The position numbers were made by a program, and so were the translations under genes. From Gammaproteobacteria bacterium (GTDB taxonomy: Bacteria; Pseudomonadota; Gammaproteobacteria; Steroidobacterales; GCA-2729495), in NCBI GenBank assembly GCA_015709695.1, contig CP054183.1, forward strand, positions 2,778,992 to 2,842,991: a stretch of 64,000 nt of DNA. The letters run 5' to 3'. Below, in pieces: positions 39,468-49,242 of this stretch. The notes under the pieces were generated by a model. The model saw nothing but the letters and a program-made list of their open reading frames with translations. It was not told the origin of the DNA and ran no database searches. Position 1 is the first letter of the stretch; every line of letters starts with the position of its first letter.

Positions 39468-41195
39468 ATGATCTATGGGCGCAAGGGCATTCCTGCCGCG
39501 GCATCCCTGCCGCAGCGCTTGCTGCTGACGCTGCTGGCGGCGGGCATCACCCTGCTCGCCGGCTGCGGGCCGCTGACGAAATACGATCCCGACCCCGGGC
39601 ACCTGGAGTCCGCCGACGCCAGGCAGGGCATACCGGAGCCGGTGGGCCAGGTGCCGCTGCCGCCACCGCCGAAGCCGGCGCAGCGCCCGGAGACCTTCAG
39701 CGTCGTCGTCACCGACCTGCCGGTGCGCGACGTGCTCTTCGCTCTGGCGCGCGATGCCGGCATCAATGTCGACATCCACGGCGACATCCAGGGCCGCGTC
39801 ACCATGAACGCCATCGACCAGACGCTGGTGCAGCTGCTCGATCGCATCTCCCGGCAGGTGAGCCTGCGCTACCAGCTCGAATCCGGCAGCCTGGTGGTGA
39901 TGCCGGACGCGCCGTTCTGGCGCAACTACGCGGTCGACTACGTCAACCTGGCGCGCACCAGCGAGGGCGAGGTCAGCGTGGCCACGCAGGTGGCCACCAC
40001 CGGCGGTGCCGACGTCGGTTCGGCAGCCTCCGGTTCCGGCACCAGCTCCGGCACCAGCTCCGGCGGCAGTGGCGACGAGGGCGAGGGCAACACCTCCCGC
40101 ACCAAGGTGAAGAGCACTTCGGACAACAGCTTCTGGGCCACGCTGGCGGCGAACGTCCGCCAGCTCGTCACCGGCCAGTCCGCGAGCGGCGGGGCCGGCG
40201 GCGAGGCCGGCGCGACGGCAGCCGCTGACCCGGTGGTCGCCAATCCCGTCGCCGGCATCATCAGCGTCCTGGCGACCCAGGCCCGGCATGCCCAGGTGCA
40301 GGCCTATCTCGACCATGTGACGACCAATGCCAAGCGCCAGGTGCTGATCGAGGTCACCGTGGTGGAGGTGAACCTCAGCGATGCCTACCAGGCAGGGGTC
40401 GACTGGTCCAAGGTTTCTTCCGCGGGCGGCGCCGGCAAGGACGGCATTTCGATGTTGTCGACCATGCTCGGCAGCAACCTGGCGTCGCCGCCGGTCTTCA
40501 CCATGACCTACAACAACTTCGACGCCGACGGCAGCGGTTTCTCCGCGGCGGTGAAACTGCTGGCGCAGTTCGGCGACACCAAGGTGCTGTCGAGTCCGCG
40601 GATCATGGCGCTGAACAACCAGACCGCGCTGCTCAAGGTCGTGGACGAGCGGGTCTATTTCAGCCTCAAGCAGGATACGGTGGAAGGCACCGACAACAAC
40701 AACCCGCGCACCATCATCACCAGCGAGATCCACACCGTGCCGGTGGGCTTCGTCATGAGCGTGACGCCGCAGATCAACCCCAACGGCAATGTCAGCCTCA
40801 ATGTCCGCCCGACGCTGACGCGCATCCTCGGTTTCGCGACGGATCCGGCGCCGCAGCTGATGGGCGCGGACTTCGAGAACCTCGTGCCGGAAATCCACGT
40901 CAACGAGATCGAGTCGCTCCTCGAGGTGGCCGACGGCCAGACCGTGGTTCTCGGCGGCCTGATGACCGACGAGCTGCAGAAGAACCGCGACGAGATCCCG
41001 CTGCTCGGCCGCCTGCCGGGCATCGGCAACCTGTTCTCCTACCGCGACGATGCCGTGCGCAAGAGCGAGCTGGTGCTGTTCCTGCGCCCGACGGTGATCC
41101 GCAGCGCCGGCGTCGGTGCGCCGGCGGTGGCCCGGGCCGCACTGCCCACCTCGCTGGATGCGCCGGGCCTGCCGTCCCTGGTACGCCAGCCGTGA
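39468..41195 (+). CDS. mshL: MSHA-type pilus secretin MshL
   Basis: This outer-membrane secretin is the pore for the pilus. The 575-residue precursor has a lipoprotein signal (LLLTLLAAGITLLAGCGPL) and a secretin/TonB short domain (FSVVVTDLPVRDVLFALARD). A Ser/Gly-rich insert lies near residues 185-210. The secretin domain includes VLIEVTVVEVNLSDAYQAGV, QFGDTKVLSSPRIMALNNQT and ETVVLGGLMTDELQ-like VVLGGLMTDELQKNRDEIP. It is the first gene of the pilus operon; its stop overlaps the next start (GTGA). Confidence 0.9.
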   Translation: MIYGRKGIPAAASLPQRLLLTLLAAGITLLAGCGPLTKYDPDPGHLESADARQGIPEPVGQVPLPPPPKPAQRPETFSVVVTDLPVRDVLFALARDAGINVDIHGDIQGRVTMNAIDQTLVQLLDRISRQVSLRYQLESGSLVVMPDAPFWRNYAVDYVNLARTSEGEVSVATQVATTGGADVGSAASGSGTSSGTSSGGSGDEGEGNTSRTKVKSTSDNSFWATLAANVRQLVTGQSASGGAGGEAGATAAADPVVANPVAGIISVLATQARHAQVQAYLDHVTTNAKRQVLIEVTVVEVNLSDAYQAGVDWSKVSSAGGAGKDGISMLSTMLGSNLASPPVFTMTYNNFDADGSGFSAAVKLLAQFGDTKVLSSPRIMALNNQTALLKVVDERVYFSLKQDTVEGTDNNNPRTIITSEIHTVPVGFVMSVTPQINPNGNVSLNVRPTLTRILGFATDPAPQLMGADFENLVPEIHVNEIESLLEVADGQTVVLGGLMTDELQKNRDEIPLLGRLPGIGNLFSYRDDAVRKSELVLFLRPTVIRSAGVGAPAVARAALPTSLDAPGLPSLVRQP

Positions 41196-42382
41196 GCACT
41201 CTGCTCGACGTCCTGCACAAGCGCCCGTCGCGCGCGCAGCTCGCCGCCACGGCGCCAGCACCGGAAGCGGACGAGCCCGCGGCCGGGCAGCCGCAGGAGG
41301 CCACGCTCAGCCTTGCGCCCGAGGGCGACGAGGCGGGCGACACGCAGGGTTTCTCGCGCCGCTGGACCGATGATCGCGAGCCGCCGGCCACACCGGCGCC
41401 GGCACCGGCGGCGGAGCCGGTCATGACGAGAGCCATGACGCTGCCGCCCGCCGCCCGCGGGCGCCTGGGTCCGGTGGCCGTGGTGGCGATCGCGGGGCTG
41501 GCCTGCATCGGCTGGCTGGCCTGGCAGTACTTCCGCACGCCGGATGCGGCGGCGGTGGTGGAGGAAGAGGCGACCGCGGCCGCAAGCGACGCCGCCCCCG
41601 CCGACACCGCGGCCCTGGCACCGCCGCCGGCGGCGCCAGCCCGCGGCACGACGCGCCGCCACCCGGCGAGGGCCGCGGTCCCGGCGCAGCCCGGGCCGGT
41701 GCTCGCCTGGTATGACCAGCCCGCCCTGCCCGCCGAGGACGGCGCAGCCCAGGCGGCACCCGCCAGCACCGACACGGAAATCCGCATCACGCGCGGCACC
41801 CGGCCGGACCCCGCCTTCGAGCGCCTTTCCGCCGCCTACCAGGCTCTGGTGGCGGGTGATGCGGCCGCCGCCGAGTCGACGTACCGCGAGGTCCTGGCCG
41901 CCGATGCGGGAAACATCGATGCGCTCCTCGGCCTGGGTACCCTGGCCGCACAGGCCGGGCGCCATGCGGAGGCACGCGAGCAGTTCCGCCGCGTCCGGCA
42001 GCTCGATCCGAAGAATGCCGCGGCAGCCGCCGCGTTGTCGGCGCTCCCCGGCGAGGCCGGCATCGATGCCGGCGAAAGCCAGCTCAAGGTGCTTCTGGCC
42101 GAGCAGCCCGGCTCGGCGGGTCTGCATTTCGCGCTGGCGCTGCAGTATGTCGCCGGGCAACGCTGGCCGGATGCCCAGCTGGAGTTCTTCGAGGCCCTGC
42201 GTCTGGCGCCGCGCAACCCGGACTATGCGTTCAACCTCGCCGTGAGCCTGGACCGGCTGGGACAGGTGCAGCCTGCCGCCAGCTACTACCAGCGCGCCAT
42301 CGAGCTGGCTACCGGCGGCCAGCAGTTCGACATCGACACCGCGCGCGCCCGCCTCGCGAGCCTGCGCGGGCCGGGTGGCTGA
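41192..42382 (+). CDS. mshN: TPR protein MshN
   Basis: The 396 residues comprise a cytoplasmic head starting MSTLLDVLHKRPSRAQ, one membrane segment (GPVAVVAIAGLACIGWLAW), a Pro/Ala-rich linker and about five TPR units from residue 210 on (YQALVAGDAAAAESTYREVL, LGTLAAQAGRHAEAREQFRR, YAFNLAVSLDRLGQVQPAAS). The topology and place between mshL and mshE match MshN of the MSHA system. It probably helps secretin or pilus assembly in the periplasm. Confidence 0.85.
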   Translation: MSTLLDVLHKRPSRAQLAATAPAPEADEPAAGQPQEATLSLAPEGDEAGDTQGFSRRWTDDREPPATPAPAPAAEPVMTRAMTLPPAARGRLGPVAVVAIAGLACIGWLAWQYFRTPDAAAVVEEEATAAASDAAPADTAALAPPPAAPARGTTRRHPARAAVPAQPGPVLAWYDQPALPAEDGAAQAAPASTDTEIRITRGTRPDPAFERLSAAYQALVAGDAAAAESTYREVLAADAGNIDALLGLGTLAAQAGRHAEAREQFRRVRQLDPKNAAAAAALSALPGEAGIDAGESQLKVLLAEQPGSAGLHFALALQYVAGQRWPDAQLEFFEALRLAPRNPDYAFNLAVSLDRLGQVQPAASYYQRAIELATGGQQFDIDTARARLASLRGPGG

Positions 42383-44162
42383 GGCCATGCCCGGCGCTCC
42401 CCACCAGCCGATGGCTGCGCGGCCGGCCGCCGCCGCGCCGGCCCGGGAGCGTCGCGCGCCGCGCAAGCAGCTCGGCGAGTTCCTGGTCGAGAAGGGGCTG
42501 ATCAACCGTGACCAGCTGCGGGTCGCCCTCACCGAGCAGAAGCAGAAGAACGAGCGTCTGGGCAAGATCCTGGTGCGCCTGGGCCTGGCGAGCGAGTCCG
42601 TGCTGCGCGATGCGCTGGCCGAGATGCTGCGCGTGGAGAGCATCGACCTCTCCAGGGTGGTGCCCGACAGCGATGCCGTGGCGCTGCTGCCGGAGGAGCT
42701 GGCGCGACGTTTCCGCCTGCTGCCGGTGGCCTACGACCCGAACCTGCGCGTGCTCACCGTCGCCATGTCGGATACCTTCGACGTCGTCGCGCTGGACCAG
42801 GTGGCGGCACTGCTCGGCGGCAACATCCAGATCCGCACGCTGCTGGCGAGCGATGCCGAGATCCAGGGGGCGATCGAGGCCTTCTACGACCACGAGTTCT
42901 CGCTGGCGGCCATCCTCCAGGAGATCGACGCACCCCGCGACGGCGCCGTTCCGGCCGCCATGGCCGGCGACGAGGAGGTCACCCAGCCGCTGGTGCGCCT
43001 GGTCGACGCGCTGCTGGCCGATGCGGTGAAGCGCCGCGCCTCGGACATCCACCTGGAGCCGGAGGACGGCTTCATCCGCGTGCGCTACCGCATCGACGGC
43101 GTGCTGCGGCAGGTGTCCACGGTGCACAAGAAGTTCTGGGCGGCCATGGTGGTGCGCCTGAAGGTGATGGCGGGCATGGACATCACCGAGACCCGCGCGC
43201 CGCAGGACGGGCGGATCTCGCTCAGCCATGGCGGCCGGGCAGTGGACTTCCGCGTCGCCAGCCAGCCGACCATCCACGGCGAGAACATCGTGCTGCGCAT
43301 CCTCGACCGGCGCTCCGGGGTCGTGCCGCTCGACGACCTCGGCCTGGCGGATGACCAGCTCACGCTGCTGAAGCTGCTGATGGCCAGGCCCGAGGGCGTC
43401 ATCCTCGTCACCGGCCCGACCGGCAGCGGCAAGACCACCACGCTGTACTCGATCCTCAACCACCGCAACGACGAGTCGGTGAACATCATGACGCTGGAGG
43501 ATCCGGTCGAATACCCGTTCCCGATGATCCGCCAGACCTCGCTCGGCGATGCGGTGAAGCTCGACTTCGCCGGCGGCATCCGCTCGATGATGCGCCAGGA
43601 CCCGGACATCATCCTGGTCGGCGAGATCCGCGACGAGGCGACCGCGGAGATGGCCTTCCGCGCGGCGATGACCGGCCACCAGGTGTACTCGACGCTGCAC
43701 ACCAACTCGGCGCTGGGCGCCATCCCGCGCCTGCTCGACATCGGCCTGCGCCCGGGCATCCTCGCCGGCAACATCATCGGCATCCTCGCGCAGCGGCTGG
43801 TGCGCCGGCTCTGCCACCACTGTCGCCGGCCGCATCCGCCCTCCGACATCGAGCGGCGCCTGCTGGGCATCGACGCCGACGCAGCACCGGAGCTGTTCGA
43901 AGCGGGCGGCTGCGAGCGCTGCCACGGGACCGGCTACCGCGGCCGCCTCGCCCTCATGGAGATCGTCCGCTTCGATCGCGACCTGGACTACGCGCTGGCC
44001 GAGGGCAAGTCCCTCGGCGAGCTGCGCGCGCTGGCGCTCGCCAGGGGCTTCCGGCCGCTGGCCGAAGATGGCATGCGCCGCGTGCTGGCGGGTGACACCA
44101 GCCTCGAGGAGGTCTCGCGGGTCGTCGACCTCACCGAGCGCGCCATGGAGATTGGCCCATGA
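42375..44162 (+). CDS. mshE: Pilus extension ATPase MshE
   Basis: This 595-residue GspE/PilB-type hexameric ATPase powers pilin polymerisation. The N-terminal GspE domain (QLGEFLVEKGLINRDQLRVA) has the form that binds c-di-GMP in known MshE proteins. Walker A is GPTGSGKTTTLYSIL; the Asp box is EDPVEYPF; Walker B is DPDIILVGEIRDEATAEMAF; the zinc pair is in CHHCRRP and CERCHGTGYRG. Start GTG 42375 overlaps mshN by eight bases. Confidence 0.93.
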   Translation: MAEAMPGAPHQPMAARPAAAAPARERRAPRKQLGEFLVEKGLINRDQLRVALTEQKQKNERLGKILVRLGLASESVLRDALAEMLRVESIDLSRVVPDSDAVALLPEELARRFRLLPVAYDPNLRVLTVAMSDTFDVVALDQVAALLGGNIQIRTLLASDAEIQGAIEAFYDHEFSLAAILQEIDAPRDGAVPAAMAGDEEVTQPLVRLVDALLADAVKRRASDIHLEPEDGFIRVRYRIDGVLRQVSTVHKKFWAAMVVRLKVMAGMDITETRAPQDGRISLSHGGRAVDFRVASQPTIHGENIVLRILDRRSGVVPLDDLGLADDQLTLLKLLMARPEGVILVTGPTGSGKTTTLYSILNHRNDESVNIMTLEDPVEYPFPMIRQTSLGDAVKLDFAGGIRSMMRQDPDIILVGEIRDEATAEMAFRAAMTGHQVYSTLHTNSALGAIPRLLDIGLRPGILAGNIIGILAQRLVRRLCHHCRRPHPPSDIERRLLGIDADAAPELFEAGGCERCHGTGYRGRLALMEIVRFDRDLDYALAEGKSLGELRALALARGFRPLAEDGMRRVLAGDTSLEEVSRVVDLTERAMEIGP

Positions 44163-45364
44163 GCGGCTTTGCCTACAGGGCCGTGGCCGCCGGCGGGCGG
44201 GTGGTGCGTGGCCAGCTCGCGGCGGCGAGCGAGCTGGAACTCGACGGTCTGCTGCAGCAGACCGGCCTGCAGCTCATCGACTGCCGGCCGCTGCGGCAGG
44301 GGCGAGCCAGCGCGGGCGGCGTCCGCGCGGGAAGCCGCGAACTCATCAACTTCTGCTTCCACCTCGGCCAGGCCCACAAGGCGGGCCTGCCCATCCTCGA
44401 TGCCCTGCGCGACCTGCGTGACAGTACCGGCAACCCGGCCTTCCGCGACGTGCTGGCCTCGCTGGCGCTGGCGGTGGAGGGCGGGCGCGGGCTCTCCGCG
44501 GCGATGGCGGCCTTCCCGGTCACGTTCGACCGGGTCTTCGTCAACCTCGTCAGGGCGGGGGAGCAGTCGGGCGAGCTGGCCGCGGTGCTGGAGCAGATGA
44601 CCGCCTCGCTGAAGTGGCAGGACGAGCTCGTCGCACAGACCCGCCGGCTCACCCTCTACCCGGCCTTCGTCGCCACGGTGGTGATGGCCGTGGTGGCCTT
44701 CCTGATGATCTATGTCGTGCCGCAGATGAGCGAGTTCCTGAAGAACATGGGGCAGGACATGCCGTTGCACACCCGCGCGCTGGTGGCGACCTCGGCCTTC
44801 GTCACCGCGTACTGGTACCTGCTCCTCGTGCTGCCGGTGGTGCTTGCCCTGGGCCTGCGCTGGCTGGTGCGGCGCCATGTCTGGGCCCGGCTGGCCTTCG
44901 ACCGCCTCAAGCTGCGTGCGTGGATCGTCGGGCCGATCCTCGAGAAGATCGTGATGAGCCGCTTCATCACCTATTTCCAGATCATGTACGCCTCCGGCAT
45001 CACGGTCGTCGATGCGCTGAAGACCTCGCGCGACCTTGCCGGCAATGCCGTGGTGGCCGAGGCCCTGGGCAAGGCCCATGGATACGTCGAGCAGGGCAAC
45101 AGCCTGAGTTCAGCGCTGGCGCGGGCGGAGCTGTTCCCGCCGCTGGTGCTGCGCATGGTGAAGATGGGCGAGGACGTCGGCCAGCTCGAGCAGTCGCTGC
45201 TCAACATCACCTACTTCTACAACCGCGAGGTGAAGGAATCGGTGGAGCGGCTGCAGGCGATGATCGAGCCGGCCATGACGGTGATCCTCGGCCTGATCCT
45301 CGGCTGGGTGATGCTGGCGGTGCTCGGCCCCATCTACGACACCATCGGCCGGATCGCCATGTGA
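44159..45364 (+). CDS. mshG: Inner-membrane platform protein MshG
   Basis: This 401-residue GspF/PilC-family protein has two repeated T2SF domains (INFCFHLGQAHKAGLPILDA and FITYFQIMYASGITVVDALK), each followed by membrane segments. It anchors the ATPase to the membrane. ATG 44159 overlaps the mshE stop (ATGA), and its own stop overlaps the next start (GTGA). Confidence 0.92.
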   Translation: MSGFAYRAVAAGGRVVRGQLAAASELELDGLLQQTGLQLIDCRPLRQGRASAGGVRAGSRELINFCFHLGQAHKAGLPILDALRDLRDSTGNPAFRDVLASLALAVEGGRGLSAAMAAFPVTFDRVFVNLVRAGEQSGELAAVLEQMTASLKWQDELVAQTRRLTLYPAFVATVVMAVVAFLMIYVVPQMSEFLKNMGQDMPLHTRALVATSAFVTAYWYLLLVLPVVLALGLRWLVRRHVWARLAFDRLKLRAWIVGPILEKIVMSRFITYFQIMYASGITVVDALKTSRDLAGNAVVAEALGKAHGYVEQGNSLSSALARAELFPPLVLRMVKMGEDVGQLEQSLLNITYFYNREVKESVERLQAMIEPAMTVILGLILGWVMLAVLGPIYDTIGRIAM

Positions 45365-46887
45365 TCGCCATGCGCATCGGCTACGTCATACACCTGGGCA
45401 GCTCCGGCGCCACGCTCTGGGCGTGGCGGGGGCGCGGCTTCGCGCCGCTGCCGCCCGGCACGGCAACCGGCACGACGCAGCTGGTCGCTGCACTGCGGGT
45501 GTTGCCGCCGGCCCCGGTTGCGGTACTGGTCGATCGCGTCGACGAGGAACACCTGCGCGACACCCTGCCGCGGCTTGGCCGGCGCGACCAGCGGGCCGTG
45601 CTCGAGCGCAGGCTCGCGCGTGCCTTTCCGCGCTCGATGTTCCGCACGGCACAGCTGCAGGGACCCAGCCTGCGCAACCCCGGCGAGACCGATGTGCTGT
45701 TCTCCGCCCTCACGCGTCCGGAACCGGTGCGTGAACTGCTCGATGCGCTGGCCGCGGCGCGCATCCCGGTTGCCGGCGTGCAGGTGCCGGCGCTGCTCGC
45801 CGGCCGGCTGCTCGATGAGGCGGCCCGCGGCGCCGACGCCACGCTGCTGGTGCTGCGCCGGGCCAGCGGGCGCCTCCAGCACTGCTTCTTCCGCCGCGGC
45901 AGGCTGGCTGGCAGCCGCGGCCTGCGTGCGGGGTCCGGGCAGCAGGCCGGCGATGGCCTGCTGGTGCAGCGCCAGGTCGAGGAAAGCCTGCGCTACTTCG
46001 ACGCCACCTACCAGGCCAGTGCCGGGCAGCCGCTGCAGCTGCTGTTGCCTGCGGCCGACCTGGCGGCACTGGCCGCTGCCGGTTCCGGCGGCGAGAACTG
46101 GCAGGCGCGTGCCTTCGATCCCGGGGACTCCGTCCGCTGCTTCATCGACCTGCTGCGGATCCTGCCACCGGCCGGCGATTTCGCGACCGCCGGAGAACGC
46201 CGCTGCTACCAGCTGTTCCGCGTGCGCCGCTACGCCAGCGTGGCCTGCCTGGTCGCGACCGGGCTGTCGCTGGCCGGCGCGCTGGCCAACGGCCTGGCGA
46301 TCCTCGAGGCCCGCCAGCAGGTGGCCGGTTCGGCCGCCGCGGTGGACCAGCTCGACGCGGCCCTGCCGGATCCGGGCAGCGCCCGCAGGGGCGTGGACCC
46401 GCTGCTCATGCGTGCGGCCGTGACGGCCTACGACGCCGTGGCCGGGCACCAGGCCGATCCGGCCTGGGTCCTCGCCGCGGTGGGCGAGGCCATGGGCGCC
46501 GGACAGGGAATCCGGCTGGATGGCATCGAATGGACGGTCGGCCCGCCGGTGGCCGCGGCCGATGCGCCACCGGTCGAACCCGGGGTGGATGAGGAGACGC
46601 CGCCCGCGCCTGCGTCCGTGCCCGCCGCCGAAAGGGTGACGGTCACGCTGCGCGGCCATGTCGCCCCGTTCAGCGGGGATTACGTGCAGGCGTTCGCCGA
46701 GGTCGAAGCCTTTGCACAGGCCCTGCGCAGCCAGCCCGCCGCCGCGCAGGTGACGCTCAAGGCGCAGCCGCTCGACCTCAGCCCCGGGTCGACGCTCACC
46801 GACGAAGTCGCTGGCGACCAGCCCGGCAAGGCCCGGGCTGGCTTCACGCTGGAACTGCTGATGAGGCTCCCCGATGCGACGGGCTGA
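45361..46887 (+). CDS. Pilus assembly protein, MshI/PilM-PilN-like
   Basis: This 508-residue protein starts at GTG 45361. Residues 1-275 look like a degenerate actin-like (PilM/GspL-type) cytoplasmic domain (LVDRVDEEHLRDTLPRL, FPRSMFRTAQLQ, VEESLRYFDATYQASAGQPL). A membrane segment follows (YASVACLVATGLSLAGALAN), then a coil and a periplasmic ferredoxin-like region. This order, cytoplasmic GspL/PilM plus PilN in one chain, fits MshI. It is translationally coupled on both sides. Confidence 0.65.
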   Translation: MIAMRIGYVIHLGSSGATLWAWRGRGFAPLPPGTATGTTQLVAALRVLPPAPVAVLVDRVDEEHLRDTLPRLGRRDQRAVLERRLARAFPRSMFRTAQLQGPSLRNPGETDVLFSALTRPEPVRELLDALAAARIPVAGVQVPALLAGRLLDEAARGADATLLVLRRASGRLQHCFFRRGRLAGSRGLRAGSGQQAGDGLLVQRQVEESLRYFDATYQASAGQPLQLLLPAADLAALAAAGSGGENWQARAFDPGDSVRCFIDLLRILPPAGDFATAGERRCYQLFRVRRYASVACLVATGLSLAGALANGLAILEARQQVAGSAAAVDQLDAALPDPGSARRGVDPLLMRAAVTAYDAVAGHQADPAWVLAAVGEAMGAGQGIRLDGIEWTVGPPVAAADAPPVEPGVDEETPPAPASVPAAERVTVTLRGHVAPFSGDYVQAFAEVEAFAQALRSQPAAAQVTLKAQPLDLSPGSTLTDEVAGDQPGKARAGFTLELLMRLPDATG

Positions 46888-47830
46888 TATCGACCTCGGG
46901 TTCCTCGTCGATGGCCTGCGCTGGCGCCTGGTGGCGTTCGCGGCCGCGCTGCTGCTCTTTGGCGTGGCCTGGTGGGTGCGCACCGGCATCTCGGTGGCTT
47001 CGGAGCGGCAGCGCGGTGAGCTCGCCGCCCTGGAGCAGCAGCGTGTGGAATTCGCCGAGCGCCTCGACGCCCGGCAGGCGTTCGAGCCGCGCTTCCAGTC
47101 GCTCGTGGAATCCGGTGTGGTGGGCGAGGCGCAGCGGTTGCTGATCGCGCAGGGGCTGCGTGATGCCGCCACGGCGCTCGGCATTCCGTACCTGCGCTAC
47201 GCCATGGGCCCGCGCCACGCCTTCCAGGCTCCCTATCTCGGGACCGGGACGGCGGCGCCGGTGATGGCCACCGCGGTGGACGTGCAGGCGGGATTCGCCC
47301 GGGAAGCCGACCTGCTGCGCCTGCTGGCATGGCTGCGCCAGGAGGTGCCCGGCTACTTCGACGTGGCCGCCTGCTCGCTGGAGCGGGTGGGTGGTGATGC
47401 CGCGCCACAAGCCGGCAAGGCCAGTTTCGCCGGCAGCTGCACGCTGCGCTGGTACTCGATACCGCTGGATGCGCCCGGCACGCAGCTGGCCGGACACGCG
47501 GCGCCGGAACTGCAACGTGCGCGGCGTGGCCGGCATGAAGCCGGGGCCGGCGATGACAACCGTCCCGCGATCCCGGTTCCCGGCCGGCGGGTGGTGGTGA
47601 ACGGTGTCCTGCGGCCGCGCCACGGGCCCGCGCTGGCCTGGCTCAACGGCCAGCCGCAGCCGCTGGAGATGCCGCTGGATGCGCAGAACCGGGTCGCCGT
47701 GCCGGCAGCAGGCGCTGCCGCGCCGCTGCGCCTCAAGCCCGGGCAATCCTGGGACCCGGTCAGCCGGCGCGTGCATGACTGCGGCTCCTGCATCGCCTCG
47801 CTGCCCGACCCCGGCCAGGCGGCGCCATGA
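46874..47830 (+). CDS. PilO/MshJ-like protein fused to a GspB/MshK-like domain
   Basis: The 318 residues comprise a short cytoplasmic tail, one membrane segment (WRLVAFAAALLLFGVAWWV), a coiled coil (RQRGELAALEQQRVEFAERL) and a PilO-like domain. The C-terminal 85 residues (RRVVVNGVLRPRHGPALAWL, LKPGQSWDPVSRRVHDC) resemble GspB/MshK, which contact secretins. In standard MSHA operons MshJ and MshK are separate genes, so this looks like a fusion linking platform and secretin. It overlaps the previous gene by 14 bases. Confidence 0.65.
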   Translation: MRRADIDLGFLVDGLRWRLVAFAAALLLFGVAWWVRTGISVASERQRGELAALEQQRVEFAERLDARQAFEPRFQSLVESGVVGEAQRLLIAQGLRDAATALGIPYLRYAMGPRHAFQAPYLGTGTAAPVMATAVDVQAGFAREADLLRLLAWLRQEVPGYFDVAACSLERVGGDAAPQAGKASFAGSCTLRWYSIPLDAPGTQLAGHAAPELQRARRGRHEAGAGDDNRPAIPVPGRRVVVNGVLRPRHGPALAWLNGQPQPLEMPLDAQNRVAVPAAGAAAPLRLKPGQSWDPVSRRVHDCGSCIASLPDPGQAAP

Positions 47831-49242
47831 ACGCCCGTGCCCAGCGGGGCGCGGCATTGCTGATCATGATGCTGATCCTCGTCCTCGGTGTCTCGGCCTG
47901 GCTGGTTCGTGGCCTGGATGCCCGGGCCACGGCCACCGCGCGCGTGCAGCGATCCGCGGCCGCGCTGGCGGAGGCCAAGGAAGCGCTGCTCGGCTACATG
48001 GTCACCACCGAGGCGGCCTTCCCGGGCAGCTTCGGGCTCCTGCCCTGCCCGGACATCGACGCCTCCGGCACGTTCGCCGAGGGCATCGCCCACGACAGCG
48101 CCTGCCTGACACGGTATCGCAGCGTCATGGGACGCTTTCCGTGGAAGACCGTCGGCGTGGCGCCGGCGCGCGGCAGCATCGGCGAGTGCCTGTGGTACGC
48201 GGTGTCGGGAACCTGGAAGGCCGCGACGCTGGCGTCCGCGGAACTCGTCAACCCCGACAGCAATGGCCAGTTCCGCGTGCTGGCCGCCGATGGCAGACTC
48301 ATGGCCGGCGCGACGCCGGCCAGTCGCGCCGTCGCGGTGATCATCGCACCGGGGGCGCCGCTCGCCGGGCAGGCACGCCCGGCGTCGGGCCCCGGCACCG
48401 GGCAGTGTGGCGGCAACTACGTCGCCGCGCGTTACCTGGACCGCGATGGCGCAACGGGCGTCGACAACGCCGATCTCTCGGCGCTGCCCGACGCCATCGA
48501 CGATTTCATCAATGCCGAGCCGGGCCGCGATGACCTCGACGACCAGCTGGTGTTCGTCACCCGCGCGGAGATCGAGGATCGCCTCATGCGCCGGGCCGAT
48601 GTCCAGGCCCGCCTGCGCGACCTCACCGGCGCGGTGGCGAAGTGCATCGCCCGGTACGGCAAGACCAATCCCGGCGGCGCGGCCGATCGCCGCCTGCCCT
48701 GGCCGGCACCCATGGCGCTGGCGCAGTACCGCAGCGATGCAAGCTACGACGATGCGTCGATCGGCTGGCTGTCGGGCCGCGTCCCGGATCGCGTCAACGA
48801 CAGCAACGCGCTGACCGGCAATACCCTGGCGCGCCTGCTGACCAACTGCGATGCCGCGGCGGTGCCGGAGTGGACCCCGGCGATGCTCGCCCTCTGGCGC
48901 CACTGGAAGGACCACCTTTTCTATGTGGTTGCCGGCAGCTTCAGGCCGGATGCGCTGCCGCATTCCAGCTGCGGCAGCTGCCTCGGCGTCAATGGCGCGG
49001 GCAGCCATGCGGCGCTGGTGATCTTCGCCGGCCAGCGCCTGGCCGCGCCGGGCCAGATCCGCGACCAGCCGCCGATGGATGCCGACACGCGCGCGCTGGC
49101 GGGCAATTACCTGGAAGGGCGCAATGCCGCGAACTTCCCGGATGGCACGGGTGACAAGGACTACCAGTCCGCTGCGCCCGGCGCGAACTTCAACGACCTC
49201 CTGTACTGCATCGATGCGAACCTGGGGGTGGCCGCATGCTGA
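47827..49242 (+). CDS. Large prepilin-like protein of the pilus operon
   Basis: This 471-residue protein has an N-terminal hydrophobic helix (GAALLIMMLILVLGVSAWLV) after a short basic leader ending in Gly (NARAQRG), resembling the prepilin signal of PilX/GspK-type minor pilins, then a coiled helix and a large Cys-containing globular part (LLPCPDIDASG, GQCGGNYVAARYLDRDG, HSSCGSCLGVNG). Several Cys pairs imply disulfides. A tip minor pilin is likely; no named family was recognised. Confidence 0.6.
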   Translation: MNARAQRGAALLIMMLILVLGVSAWLVRGLDARATATARVQRSAAALAEAKEALLGYMVTTEAAFPGSFGLLPCPDIDASGTFAEGIAHDSACLTRYRSVMGRFPWKTVGVAPARGSIGECLWYAVSGTWKAATLASAELVNPDSNGQFRVLAADGRLMAGATPASRAVAVIIAPGAPLAGQARPASGPGTGQCGGNYVAARYLDRDGATGVDNADLSALPDAIDDFINAEPGRDDLDDQLVFVTRAEIEDRLMRRADVQARLRDLTGAVAKCIARYGKTNPGGAADRRLPWPAPMALAQYRSDASYDDASIGWLSGRVPDRVNDSNALTGNTLARLLTNCDAAAVPEWTPAMLALWRHWKDHLFYVVAGSFRPDALPHSSCGSCLGVNGAGSHAALVIFAGQRLAAPGQIRDQPPMDADTRALAGNYLEGRNAANFPDGTGDKDYQSAAPGANFNDLLYCIDANLGVAAC

